DNA of 64,000 nucleotides from CBDDEC01 sp965226785 (GTDB lineage: Bacteria; Chloroflexota; Dehalococcoidia; UBA2979). The stretch covers positions 234,004 to 298,003 of the forward strand of contig CBDDEC010000001.1 of NCBI GenBank assembly GCA_965226785.1. Direction: 5' to 3'. Below the pieces are notes generated by a model that had not been told where the DNA came from, did no database searches, and saw nothing but the letters and a program-made list of their open reading frames with translations. A program made the translations under genes and the position numbers. Positions 34,740 to 42,807 of the stretch are shown here, in pieces (positions within the stretch are counted from its first letter, which is position 1; each line of letters opens with the position of its first letter).

Positions 34740-35540
34740 ATGTCCGTCCTCAACATCACCGACGAAGGCCACGTCCGTTACCTGGAGCTGAACCGCCCCG
34801 AGAAGAAGAACGCGCTGTCCGAGGAGCTGGCGTGGGGCATCGTCCACGCGATCCAGGAGGCGGCCCACGACGAGGACGTGTGGGTGATCGGCGTGACCGG
34901 CAGCGGCGATTCGTTCTGCTCCGGCCTCGACCTGACGCCGGCTGGGAACGGCGCGAACCACTCGGGGATGAATGCGCAGGATCAGTACCTGGACGACCTC
35001 GGCTGGGTCAGCCGCTTCCCGCTCGTGCTGCGCGAGGAGTGCGACAAGCCGATCGTGGCCGGCCTCAACGGCGTCGCGGTGGGCGCCGGGCTGTCGTTGG
35101 CGATGGCTGCGGACATGCGGGTCATGTCCACCTCGGCGCGACTGATCGCCGGCTACCCGCGCATCGGCGGGTCGCCAGACGGTGGGCTCTCGTGGACGCT
35201 GCCGCAGCTCATGGGCTACGAGCAGGCGCTCCGCTTTCTCGTCGAGAACCGGACCGTCGAGGCGGAGGAGGCGAAGGAGTTGGGCATGGTCGGCGAGACC
35301 GTGAACGCCGAGCTCTTCGAGGAGCGCTTCCACGAGTACTGCCAGTCGCTGACGAAACTCTCACCGATCACCGCGCGCCTCAGCAAGCGCGTCGTGCGCC
35401 ACGCCACGGCGCTGGCCGATGCCGAGGGCCACATGCGCTACGAGCTGCTCAACATCGGCAAGGCGTTCGGCAGCGACGACGGCCAGGAGGCGCGAGCCGC
35501 CTTCATGGAGCGCCGCGAGCCCCAGTTCCGAGGGAGCTAA
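34740..35540 (+). CDS. Enoyl-CoA hydratase/isomerase family protein
   Basis: Encodes 266 aa with the crotonase fold. Oxyanion motifs are FCSGLDLTPAG and NGVAVGAGLSLAMAADMRV. The second acid region reads YPRIGGSPDGG, without a Glu at the usual position, so it may be an isomerase or another crotonase-fold activity rather than a classical hydratase. Its last codons fall within a 15-bp tandem repeat. Confidence 0.85.
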   Translation: MSVLNITDEGHVRYLELNRPEKKNALSEELAWGIVHAIQEAAHDEDVWVIGVTGSGDSFCSGLDLTPAGNGANHSGMNAQDQYLDDLGWVSRFPLVLREECDKPIVAGLNGVAVGAGLSLAMAADMRVMSTSARLIAGYPRIGGSPDGGLSWTLPQLMGYEQALRFLVENRTVEAEEAKELGMVGETVNAELFEERFHEYCQSLTKLSPITARLSKRVVRHATALADAEGHMRYELLNIGKAFGSDDGQEARAAFMERREPQFRGS

Positions 35541-35570
35541 TTCCGAGGGAGCTAGTCCGAGGGAGCTAGG
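35526..35570 (+). repeat. Three tandem 15-bp units at the stop of the enoyl-CoA hydratase gene
   Basis: Units TTCCGAGGGAGCTAA, TTCCGAGGGAGCTAG and TCCGAGGGAGCTAGG follow one another. The first contains the last sense codons and the stop; the others are extra copies of the gene end with their own TAG. It looks like slippage at the 3' end of the gene and extends to the convergent TfoX-like gene. Confidence 0.75.
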
Positions 35571-35892
35571 TCCGGGGCAGCTCAGCCTCGAGGACGCTTC
35601 GGGCTTCCGCCGCGAGGGCCGACCATTGCTCGTGCGACTGGAACGGCACGCAGAGCCACGCGGTCATCGGAGGCCTCGTCTTGAACGGGCTGAGGTAGGA
35701 AGCGCCGGTCAGGTCCGCGCGTGAGCGGTCGGCGTCCTTGCCGAGCTTGAACACCATCTGGTCGCCGTTGAAGAAGCAGAAGACCTTGCCGCGGATCGTC
35801 AATGCCGGCGACGACATCATCCGTCCCGCCGCCACGCCGTCGCCGTCCGACAGCGCCTCGACGATCACCTCGAACTCGGCCTGATGCGACAT
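35566..35892 (-). CDS. TfoX N-terminal-like domain protein
   Basis: Encodes 108 aa. RMMSSPALTIRGKVFCFFNGDQMVFKLG resembles the first beta-hairpin of TfoX-N/YjhX-type small proteins. The function of these stand-alone domains is unknown; TfoX itself regulates competence in some bacteria, but the match is only by eye and does not carry that role. ATG 35892. Confidence 0.5.
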   Translation of the reverse strand: MSHQAEFEVIVEALSDGDGVAAGRMMSSPALTIRGKVFCFFNGDQMVFKLGKDADRSRADLTGASYLSPFKTRPPMTAWLCVPFQSHEQWSALAAEARSVLEAELPRT

Positions 35893-35930
35893 AGCGCGCC
35901 CCCTCGGGGGCGCATCGTAGGGGCGAGCAG

Positions 35931-36893
35931 CTAGTCCTCGTCCGGTGGCGTGCCCTCGGGCTTCCCGGTGCCTGCGGGCACGCCCTTGGTCCCGGGCTTG
36001 CCCTCGGTGACGCCCTCTGGCTTGCCGGCGCCGTCTGGCTGACCGACGCCCTCTGGCTGTCCGACGCCCTCTGGCTGACCGACGCCCTCCGGCTGACCGA
36101 CGCCCTCCGGCGGCCCGCCGGCCTGCTCCGGCCGCGAGTGTCCGAGGACGGTGACGCGGGTCACGACGCAGACCACAGCCTCCTGGCCATCGGTGCAGGT
36201 GCCCTCGATGACCACGACCAGCGGGTCCTCCTCGCCGAGCAATGTCTGCAGATCGGCGATCGGGTCCTCTGACTTCTGGCCCGGGATCTGGATTCGAGCG
36301 TCGGCGGCCAGGTCGAAGTCTTCCATGCCGTCAGCTCCGTTCACCTCCACGGTGCCCGGATCGCCGGCGCTGATGTTCTCGAGGATGGCGCGCATGTGCA
36401 GGTGACCGCTGCCGCCCACGTGGCGGATCAGGTTGCCCGCGATCTCCTCGCTGGGCTCGACGACGACCGCACCGAGCGCGTTCTCGCTGGCGTTCTCTGC
36501 CTGCTGTACGGCGGCGGACTCGGGCTCCGGCTCGCCCTGGACGGCGTCTTGCACCGCATCGCGCAGGGACGGTCCGAGGCCGCTTGCCTCGGCGGCCATG
36601 CCGCTGCCGAGGAGAATCGCCGCGGCAGCCACCGCGACGGCGACGCGGTGCGACGCGGTTGCGGTCCAGAATGCAGCGAGCGCGCCGCCAGCGCCGAACA
36701 GCGCCAGAGCGGGCCAGCCGAAACGCCTCGATCGGGTGGACTCGCCGAGCGCCATCGCCACGCGGGCGCGCACGCGAGCCTGCCCGTTCGCTGCGGACGG
36801 CTCGGCAGCGTTCGCGCTGGTGAACAGGTCGGAGATCGAGCCATCGAGCTCATCATCGAGTCGGCGGCCGCGCACCCAATCAACAATTCGCAT
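35931..36893 (-). CDS. Membrane protein linked to ECF sigma factor, with PEGVGQ repeats
   Basis: Encodes 320 aa. The N-terminal 50 residues are soluble; hydrophobic segments at about 60-78 and 84-103 follow; the remainder should be extracytoplasmic. A beta-rich domain (HMRAILENISAGDPGTVEVNG, TCTDGQEAVVCVVTRVTVLG) has two Cys. The C-terminal tail has four PEGVGQ repeats, then Gly/Pro/Lys/Glu-rich sequence, i.e. a low-complexity, wall-spanning type of tail. It lies 69 bp after the ECF sigma gene in the same direction, so it may be an anti-sigma or sensor; no ZAS motif (HxxxCxxC) is seen. Confidence 0.65.
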   Translation of the reverse strand: MRIVDWVRGRRLDDELDGSISDLFTSANAAEPSAANGQARVRARVAMALGESTRSRRFGWPALALFGAGGALAAFWTATASHRVAVAVAAAAILLGSGMAAEASGLGPSLRDAVQDAVQGEPEPESAAVQQAENASENALGAVVVEPSEEIAGNLIRHVGGSGHLHMRAILENISAGDPGTVEVNGADGMEDFDLAADARIQIPGQKSEDPIADLQTLLGEEDPLVVVIEGTCTDGQEAVVCVVTRVTVLGHSRPEQAGGPPEGVGQPEGVGQPEGVGQPEGVGQPDGAGKPEGVTEGKPGTKGVPAGTGKPEGTPPDED

Positions 36894-36962
36894 GGCCGGA
36901 TCTTCCTGTCGTGCTGCGGGAGGATGTCCCGCACTGATGACAATGCCGGAGAGTTGCAGATG

Positions 36963-37514
36963 TCACGGCAGATCCCCGGTGAAATCCTGCCTGAACGCCT
37001 GTACGGCGCGGTGCAGCAGCATTCGGAAGCTCCCGTGGGACCGTCCCATGGCCGCCGCGGCCTCCTGCCCGGTCAGTCCGAGGACGTAACGGAGCTCGAT
37101 GGCATCGCGGTAGTCGTCGCTGAGCCCTCCGAGGGTCTCCTCGATCTCCAGAGCAAGGCCCGGCGCAGGCGTATGGGCGGCCATCGCTGCGGGCACCTCG
37201 GCGGAGGCATCGGGCCTTCGCGACTCGGCTCGGAAGTGCATGCGCAGACGGTTGCGGGCGACCTTGAACAGCCAGGCGCCAAACGGCCTGCCACGCCACT
37301 GGAACCGCGGGAGTCCGCGGAATGCGTCGAGGAACACCTCGACGGTCAGGTCCTCGGCCAGCGCGTCGTCCCGCAGGCGCGCGCGCATGAACGCCTGCAG
37401 CCGCGGGTAGTACTCGTCGAAGAGCGCGCGCCACGCCTCGTCCTCGCCGCGCCGCGCGGCGCCGACGAGGGCGCGTTCACGGGCGAGGTTGTCCGTGAGT
37501 TCGCCGCTGCTCAT
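36963..37514 (-). CDS. ECF-type RNA polymerase sigma factor
   Basis: Encodes 183 aa. The region-2 helix is DEAWRALFDEYYPRLQAFMRARLRDDALAEDLTVEVFLDAF and the region-4 HTH is LTGQEAAAAMGRSHGSFRMLLHRAV. Length fits a minimal sigma-70 of the ECF group. It probably controls itself and the following membrane protein. ATG 37514 is preferred over the longer upstream frame. Group assignment is not possible by eye. Confidence 0.88.
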   Translation of the reverse strand: MSSGELTDNLARERALVGAARRGEDEAWRALFDEYYPRLQAFMRARLRDDALAEDLTVEVFLDAFRGLPRFQWRGRPFGAWLFKVARNRLRMHFRAESRRPDASAEVPAAMAAHTPAPGLALEIEETLGGLSDDYRDAIELRYVLGLTGQEAAAAMGRSHGSFRMLLHRAVQAFRQDFTGDLP

Positions 37515-37566
37515 ACAGGGATCATCGGCCCGGTTGGGCGGATCGTTGCGCCCGACGCCGGTCACG

Positions 37567-37926
37567 CTACTGCGGATTGAACTCGATCAGCTGCAGATAG
37601 TTGCCGTCCGGGTCGGGGAAGGTCGAAATCACGCCTCCCCAGAATTCACGACCGGCTGTACGGATAAATGTGACTCCCTGCTCTTCCAGACGCGTCTGTT
37701 CGGCCGCCAGGTCGGCTACGAACATGTTGATCAGCACGCGCTGTGGCTCCTTCGCGGGGCCATGAATCTCGCTGTGGCCGTCGATGAGCAGGGCGGCGCC
37801 CGCCACCTCGAACGCGCCGTCGCCCATCTGAGGGTGGATGGGCAGGCCGACGACATCGCGGTAGAACGTGGTGAGACGCTCCGGGTCATCGCTGGTGATG
37901 TTGATGTTGAACGATTCGACCTGCAT
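37567..37926 (-). CDS. VOC (glyoxalase/bleomycin resistance) family protein
   Basis: Encodes 119 aa with two beta-alpha-beta-beta-beta modules. The first has SDDPERLTTFYRDVVGLPI, the second FWGGVISTFPDPDGNYLQLIE. This is the VOC superfamily pattern with a metal-binding Glu near the C-terminus. Role unknown: glyoxalase, dioxygenase or resistance protein are all possible. Divergent from the cupin gene 54 bp away. Confidence 0.85.
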   Translation of the reverse strand: MQVESFNINITSDDPERLTTFYRDVVGLPIHPQMGDGAFEVAGAALLIDGHSEIHGPAKEPQRVLINMFVADLAAEQTRLEEQGVTFIRTAGREFWGGVISTFPDPDGNYLQLIEFNPQ

Positions 37927-37980
37927 CGGTGGCTGCTCCTCTGGCGTTGACGGCGAGGCTGCGATGGTACGTTGGGGCGC

Positions 37981-38418
37981 ATGACGGCGGAGTTCATTTT
38001 CAACCGACCGGCAAGCCGCGACGGCGAGCCGAACGAAGCGGGCGGCGATGTCTACGTCACGCTCGCGTCCGGCCGCCAGACCAGCGGTGGCTACTTCCTC
38101 ACGCACGCCATCGTCCCGCCCGGTGGCGGGCCGCCCGCGCACACGCATACGCGCGAGGAGGAGGCCTTCTACGTCATTCGCGGCGAGCTGACGTTCCTCG
38201 CGGGGGACAGGGAGGTGACGGCGGGCCCCGGCACGTTCGTCAACATCCCGCGAGGGATGAAGCATCGCTTCCACAACGACGGCGATGTGGAGGCGGAGAT
38301 GATCTTCTGGTTCGCCCCGGCCGACATCGAAGGCCTGTTCGCGGAACTTGGCGAGGCCCCCGAACGCCTCGTCGAGTTCGGCGAGCAGTACGGCACGACG
38401 TACCACCTCGACGAGTAG
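37981..38418 (+). CDS. Cupin-domain protein
   Basis: Encodes 145 aa. Cupin motif 1 is GPPAHTHTREEEAFYVIRGE (H, H, E ligands) and motif 2 GTFVNIPRGMKHRFHN (H ligand), so it probably binds a metal. Similar stand-alone cupins are dioxygenases, isomerases or quercetinase-like. Divergent from the VOC gene and possibly sharing its promoter region. Confidence 0.85.
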   Translation: MTAEFIFNRPASRDGEPNEAGGDVYVTLASGRQTSGGYFLTHAIVPPGGGPPAHTHTREEEAFYVIRGELTFLAGDREVTAGPGTFVNIPRGMKHRFHNDGDVEAEMIFWFAPADIEGLFAELGEAPERLVEFGEQYGTTYHLDE

Positions 38419-38470
38419 GTCCGAGGCGATGCCCAGTCAGTGGACGCTTGACGGCCGTCTGTCGGTCGTG

Positions 38471-38497
38471 TATTTAATCATCTAGTTAGTTATCCTG
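38471..38497 (+). promoter_or_regulatory. AT-rich stretch before the ArsR gene, possible promoter/operator
   Basis: TATTTAATCATCTAGTTAGTTATC is markedly AT-rich in a GC-rich setting and has an imperfect dyad around CTAG. It lies directly before ATG 38498. ArsR/SmtB-type repressors commonly bind 12-2-12-type dyads at their own promoter, so autoregulation is likely; the operator itself is not proven. Confidence 0.4.
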
Positions 38498-38917
38498 ATG
38501 GTGAAATACATGACGACGACCACCGCCGAACGTGACCCACTCAGCGCCACCTTGCGGGCGCTCGCCGACCCGACGCGCCGCGAGATCCTCGCGCGGCTCG
38601 CCGAGGGCGAGGCGTCGGTCAACGAGATTGCGGAGCCCTTCGCGATCAGCCTGCCGGCCGTGTCGAAGCACCTCAAGGTCCTCGAGCGGGCGCATCTCAT
38701 CGAGCGCAGCCGCCGGGCGCAGTGGCGGCCCTGCCGCCTGGCGCCGGAGCCGCTGCGGGACGTCGCCGACTGGGTCGAGCAGTACCGGGGTCTCTGGGAG
38801 AGGCGCTTCGACCGGCTCGACGCGCTCCTTAACGAGTTGCAGGCCGGCGCGAACGAGGACGAGAGCGAAGAGAGCGAGACGAAGCGCCCGCATCGGGGCG
38901 AAGGAGCAGCACCATGA
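38498..38917 (+). CDS. ArsR-family winged-helix regulator
   Basis: Encodes 139 aa. The core is LRALADPTRREILARLAEGEASVNEIAEPFAISLPAVSKHLKVLERAHLI, the ArsR/SmtB helix-turn-helix. No cysteine metal site is seen. Its stop overlaps the SRPBCC gene (ATGA at 38914-38917). This ArsR-SRPBCC pairing is common, and such regulators generally are not metal sensors. ATG 38510 is an alternative start. Confidence 0.88.
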   Translation: MVKYMTTTTAERDPLSATLRALADPTRREILARLAEGEASVNEIAEPFAISLPAVSKHLKVLERAHLIERSRRAQWRPCRLAPEPLRDVADWVEQYRGLWERRFDRLDALLNELQAGANEDESEESETKRPHRGEGAAP

Positions 38918-39390
38918 CCACGAGCGACAGCGCCACCTCGGCGGAGCAGGGCCTCACCATCGAGCGCGTCTTCAATGCGCCTCGTGATCTGGTCTGGCAG
39001 GCCTTCACGGACCCTGAGCACTTCAAACGCTGGTATGGCCCCGCGAGCATGACGGCGCATGTCTGTGAGATCGATCTGCGGGTCGGCGGCAGCCACCTGT
39101 TCGGCCTCGGCGCGGGCGATGGCGTCGACTACTGGACCACTGGTGTCTACCAGGAGATCGTCCCGCCCGAACGCCTTGTCGCCACCGATGTGCAGTCCGA
39201 CGAGGACGGGAACGCGATGCCGGGAACGCCCGAGACGGTGGTCTCGGTCGTCCTCGAGGATCTCGGCGACGGCCGAACGAGGGTCACGCTGAGCCAGACG
39301 GGTTGGCCGGACGAGATGATGGCCCAGGGCGCCAGCGGCGGCTGGAACCAGGCGCTCGACAAGCTGGAGGCCCAACTGGCCGCTGCCTGA
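38914..39390 (+). CDS. SRPBCC/AHSA1-family protein
   Basis: Encodes 158 aa of the START/Bet v1-like fold (AHSA1 type): IERVFNAPRDLVWQAFTDPEHFKRWYGP, a conserved RVGGSHLF, and the end GWNQALDKLEAQL. These proteins bind small hydrophobic ligands or act like Aha1 domains. Coupled by ATGA to the ArsR gene, so probably its regulated partner. Confidence 0.88.
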   Translation: MTTSDSATSAEQGLTIERVFNAPRDLVWQAFTDPEHFKRWYGPASMTAHVCEIDLRVGGSHLFGLGAGDGVDYWTTGVYQEIVPPERLVATDVQSDEDGNAMPGTPETVVSVVLEDLGDGRTRVTLSQTGWPDEMMAQGASGGWNQALDKLEAQLAAA

Positions 39391-39402
39391 GAGGCGTTCG
39401 GC

Positions 39403-39822
39403 CTAGCCCTCGGCGTCGAGGACCTCGGCGATCTGGTTAGCGTGCTGCTGAAGATGCCCGAGATTCCCTCGGAGCCGCGGCTCGGCCTCGTCGGCGTCCC
39501 GGACGGCGTCGCGGATGGCGGAGTGAACCTCGTCCCAGATCGCCAGCACCTCTTCGAGGTCGTCCGTCGGCTCCTCGCCGACCTCGGGCGGTCGCTTGCG
39601 CCCGTCGGTGCGGAGGCCGGTGCGGCTCCAGGTGACGCGCCCGGGTAGGAACTCGCCAAGGTGCAGCTGTTCGGCAAACAGCAGGTGCCGGACGTTCTCG
39701 ACGACCGACCACTCGCCGGGGGCCGGACGTTGCGCCAGCTCCCGAGCAGGAGTGCCCCTGAGCTTCGCAATGAGCGCGTCGCGGGCTTCGTCGATCTGGT
39801 CGATCAGTTCACGGTTGCTCAT
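39403..39822 (-). CDS. DinB-family protein
   Basis: Encodes 139 aa. It has the DinB four-helix pattern: EARDALIAKLRGTPARELAQRPAPGEWSVVENVRHLLFAEQ with His, and HLQQHANQIAEVL near the end, giving a possible three-His metal site. In other bacteria DinB-like proteins include thiol-dependent transferases. The exact reaction is unknown. It ends 13 bp from the convergent SRPBCC gene. Confidence 0.82.
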   Translation of the reverse strand: MSNRELIDQIDEARDALIAKLRGTPARELAQRPAPGEWSVVENVRHLLFAEQLHLGEFLPGRVTWSRTGLRTDGRKRPPEVGEEPTDDLEEVLAIWDEVHSAIRDAVRDADEAEPRLRGNLGHLQQHANQIAEVLDAEG

Positions 39823-39936
39823 GGTCCCCCGCCCCGCGGCGTGACCGATGCTATTGGATCGTCGGCGATGTCCTCAATCGGCCAACGAGGCCGCCGTGAG
39901 CAACTGCCGGTGATCGCGCGGTAAGCTCCGGCAGCA

Positions 39937-40698
39937 ATGGCGAACCCCCTACATGAAGCGAATCGGCAGCGCTGGGAGGCTGCGGCGCCTGGCTGGAGGC
40001 GCTTGCAGTCGAAGCAGCTCTGGCGAGTCGCGCACCAACAGCCGGATGCGGTTCTGCACTCGCGCGAGCGGGCGCAGCTCGGCGATGTGAGGGGCCGCCG
40101 AGTATGCGTGCTTGGCAGTGGCGACAACCTCGTCGTTTTCGCGCTGGCTGGCCTCGGTGCTGACGTCACTTCCGTTGACTTCTCCGCGGCACAGCTCGCG
40201 ACGGCACGTGAGCGTGCGACCCAGCTCGGTCTGGAGATTCAGTTCGTCGAAGACGACGTCACCCAGCTGTCAATCGCAGACGAATCGTTCGACGTTGTGT
40301 ATACCGGTGGCCACGTTGCCGTCTGGGTGAGCGACCTGGCGCGTTTCTACGGGGAGGCGTCGCGCATCCTGGTTCCGGGAGGACAGCTCCTCATCCACGA
40401 GTACCACCCGTTCCGCAACATGTGGAGCGACGACACCGATCGCCTGGAGGTCGGGCACAGCTACTTCGACAAGACGCCACACGCGTACGAGGTCAGCGAG
40501 GAACTCTTCGACCGCAGCCCCGGCGATCTCACCCAGTACGAGTTCCAGTGGACCGTCTCAGACTTCTTCCACGCGGTGACGCGGGCGGGGTGCGAAATCG
40601 TGGAGCTCGACGAGTTCGATGCGGAGCCACAAGGCTGGGAGATACCGCCCCTCGGCGGGCTGCCCGCGAGCCTCTTGATTGACGCTCGGAAGCGCTGA
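39937..40698 (+). CDS. Class I SAM-dependent methyltransferase
   Basis: Encodes 253 aa. The cofactor motif I is VCVLGSGDNLVVFALAGLGADVTSVDFSAAQLATARERA and motif post-I/II is FDVVYTGGHVAVWVSDLARFYGEASRILVPGGQLLIHEYHP. It belongs to the UbiE/Methyltransf_11 type. The acceptor is unknown. The Y-x-G-G-H-x-x-V-W stretch after motif II is a subfamily trait. Confidence 0.85.
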   Translation: MANPLHEANRQRWEAAAPGWRRLQSKQLWRVAHQQPDAVLHSRERAQLGDVRGRRVCVLGSGDNLVVFALAGLGADVTSVDFSAAQLATARERATQLGLEIQFVEDDVTQLSIADESFDVVYTGGHVAVWVSDLARFYGEASRILVPGGQLLIHEYHPFRNMWSDDTDRLEVGHSYFDKTPHAYEVSEELFDRSPGDLTQYEFQWTVSDFFHAVTRAGCEIVELDEFDAEPQGWEIPPLGGLPASLLIDARKR

Positions 40699-40777
40699 GA
40701 ACGCCTGCCCGATGACGTTGGCGTCTGCCGGTGGTCCGTCGCCGCGCTGCCGCACTCTGGTCATCGGCGGCGGCTGT

Positions 40778-41881
40778 TCAGTTCGTACGCCACCGGTTGA
40801 GGCCGAGTTGTTCCCGGGTCTCGTGGGAGAAGCCTTCGAGGCCCTCGCCCAGTGGGATGCCGGTGCCGTCCGCGATCCTGACGTTGCGCTGGAAGTTGGC
40901 GACGACACCCGCGGCGTCCACCATGGCCAACTCGCCCGCCGCCTCGACGACTGCCTGCCGCGCGACAGTGATCTGACCGACATCGCCCGCGACAATGGCC
41001 TCCGCGAACGCCGTCAATACGCCGCCGTGTTCGATGTGGCTCTCATGCTGGCTGTCAACGACCGCCTCAAGCCCAACCTCGATTGACTCTCTCATACTGC
41101 TCGCACGGAGCAGCGTCGCGTGCGCCGCAGCTCAGTAGAAGCACTCGTTGAGCACCGACACTCGCGCCGCGAGCAGCTCCGTCTGAGGGCGGCTGAGCGC
41201 GCTGTCCGCGGCGGCGACCACACCGGGCCCGCCGAGGTAGTGCGAGGCGCTGAGCGATAGGAAGCCTCGGGTCTCGTCAGGGACCAGGCTGAGGGCACGG
41301 TAGACGTTCGGCGCCCCGGTCGCCGGCCAGAGGTCCTCCTCCGGTGTCCCGGTCAAATCAGCGTCGAGCATGGGCACAAACGCGGTGTCGTTGTCGAGGT
41401 TCGCCGGACGATAGCCGCTGGCCGCACCCGCGAGGGACTCCGGCAGCGCATGCAGTGCGAGTCCCAGCGCCAGGCAGAAGCTGTCGATGCTCACCACTGA
41501 GGTGACGGTCCCAACCAACTCGACATACGGGCCGTCCGTCAGCCCCTGCGCGTACAGGCCGTCGAGCCAGGGTTTCGAGATTCGGCTCGCGTCGGTAACG
41601 AGTCGGTGGACGGCCTCGACCGCTGCGGCCGGGAGGCTGCTCGCTGCGACATCGTGAGCGCCCGAGACCGCATCCGGCGACAGCGCTTCGTTGCGCTCGG
41701 CGCACAGACGGCAGCTCCACGCCGTGCGGGTCTCCGAGGCGATGGCGATGCGCTCGACACCCGTCCACCACGCGCCGGCACGGCCGAGGCGATCCCAGAA
41801 AAGCCCATGTGTGTCCCCGAAGGCTGGACGCACCTGGTACGGCGCCTGCGAGAAGCTGACAGACGTCGAGGCCGTTGCCAT
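40778..41881 (-). CDS. Candidate selenoprotein: two-domain AhpD/CMD-type oxidoreductase (CxxU)
   Basis: Reading through one TGA (41134-41132) as selenocysteine gives a single 367-aa protein in one frame from ATG 41881 (GGAGG, 7-base spacer) to 40778. The TGA falls at residue 250 in NECFY-U-AAAH, i.e. C247-x-x-U250-x-x-x-H254. This is the AhpD/carboxymuconolactone decarboxylase active-site pattern CxxCxxxH with Sec for the second Cys. An N-terminal domain carries CRLC (57-60), but Asn64 replaces the His, so the second domain should be the active one. A SECIS-like hairpin follows the TGA at the right distance. AhpD-like selenoproteins are known in bacteria. A Cys-to-stop mutation is the main alternative. 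No Sec-insertion genes are in the window. Confidence 0.7.
41096..41114 (-). promoter_or_regulatory. SECIS-like hairpin downstream of the in-frame TGA
   Basis: In the mRNA a 7-bp stem (GCUGCUC with GAGCAGU, one G-U pair) closes the loop CGUGC. The loop begins 25 bases after the UGA and has G at its second position followed by U. These are the traits of bacterial SECIS elements, which are read by SelB within the coding sequence. It lies inside the gene, so the stem also encodes residues. Confidence 0.55.
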
Positions 41882-42126
41882 GAAGAGCCTCCGGGAGCAG
41901 GTGAGTCGCCCACGGGCGTGATCATAGCCGCCCACGCTGAGAGGTCGCATCGAGGACAGCTCCGAGCCGACGCACTCGGCCCGACCCCGGTTGGGACATC
42001 GGGCTCTCAGATTCGCCATGGCCAGATCGTCGGTGCGCGGGCTGAGCGCCAACTCTTTGTCCGAACGGTCGATCAACGGGCCGCGTGTTCGTAGGTGTTG
42101 TAGAACCAGACTCGGAGGAGCACACC

Positions 42127-42504
42127 ATGTATTTCGCACTCTTGATCCACACCGACGCGGCGGACTTCGCGGGTCGCCCGCCAGAGGAACAGCAGCGCCA
42201 CGGCGCGAGCGTCGGGCGCTTTGACGCCGAGCTCACCGAGGCGGGCCAGAACCTCGGCAGTGTCCGCCTGGGGTCGGGCGAGGGCGCCCGACTGGTGCGC
42301 GTCAAAGGCGGGCGCGCAGTGGCGACCGACGGGCCGTTCGCCGAGACGAAGGAGCAACTGGGCGGCATCTATCTCGTCGAGGCATCATCGCTCGACGACG
42401 CCGAGGCGATCGCGTCGCGTCTGCCGATGGCTCACTTCGGCACCGTCGAGGTCCGGGAGTGCGTAGGCGTCGACCTCCGCGGGCGGGTTTCCAGCTGGGA
42501 GTGA
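42127..42504 (+). CDS. YCII/DGPF-domain protein
   Basis: Encodes 125 aa. The N-terminal strand MYFALLIHTD and the DGPFAETKEQLGGIYLVEA motif place it in the YCII-related DGPF family, ferredoxin-like dimers. These are often encoded near ECF sigma factors of the SigJ type; none is adjacent here. Function unknown. Confidence 0.85.
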   Translation: MYFALLIHTDAADFAGRPPEEQQRHGASVGRFDAELTEAGQNLGSVRLGSGEGARLVRVKGGRAVATDGPFAETKEQLGGIYLVEASSLDDAEAIASRLPMAHFGTVEVRECVGVDLRGRVSSWE

Positions 42505-42807
42505 GATCGCTACTGTTTGCAGGCAACCGCGTCGCCAACCCCGTCAGCTGGGCGTGCCGGTTGTGAAGCGAGTCACTAAGCGAATCGCCTGCTAAGGTAG
42601 ATACACGCAGCACCGGTGGAGGCCAGCGTCCAGACGCTTCCCGGTGACTAGATGCGACGCACAAACACCCTTCCTGTAGGTGGGCCCGCCTCGTCCAGCC
42701 TGCTCCGCGCGTAGACCCGCGCGGGGGCTCACCGCTGCCAACATCGGCCGCGCGTGCGCTCGGTGCGCAGGACGACGAAACACGCACGGACACCTGTAGG
42801 AGAGAGC
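42505..42807 (+). other. 303-bp leader before the DEAD-box helicase gene
   Basis: No convincing frame covers this stretch. It directly precedes the helicase start. GCGCGTAGACCCGCGC at 42709-42724 can form a short stem, and other GC-rich inverted stretches are present. Long 5' leaders are frequent upstream of cold-inducible RNA helicase genes. I cannot name a promoter with confidence. Confidence 0.3.

Noticed and set aside
35566..35892. A competence regulator (TfoX)
   Set aside because: Only a short N-terminal-like domain is present; no C-terminal TfoX domain or competence genes are nearby, so the role is not transferred.
40778..41095. A separate 105-aa gene starting at ATG 41095
   Set aside because: No ribosome site, and it begins in the middle of the CMD helix; it is in frame with the upstream part through the TGA.
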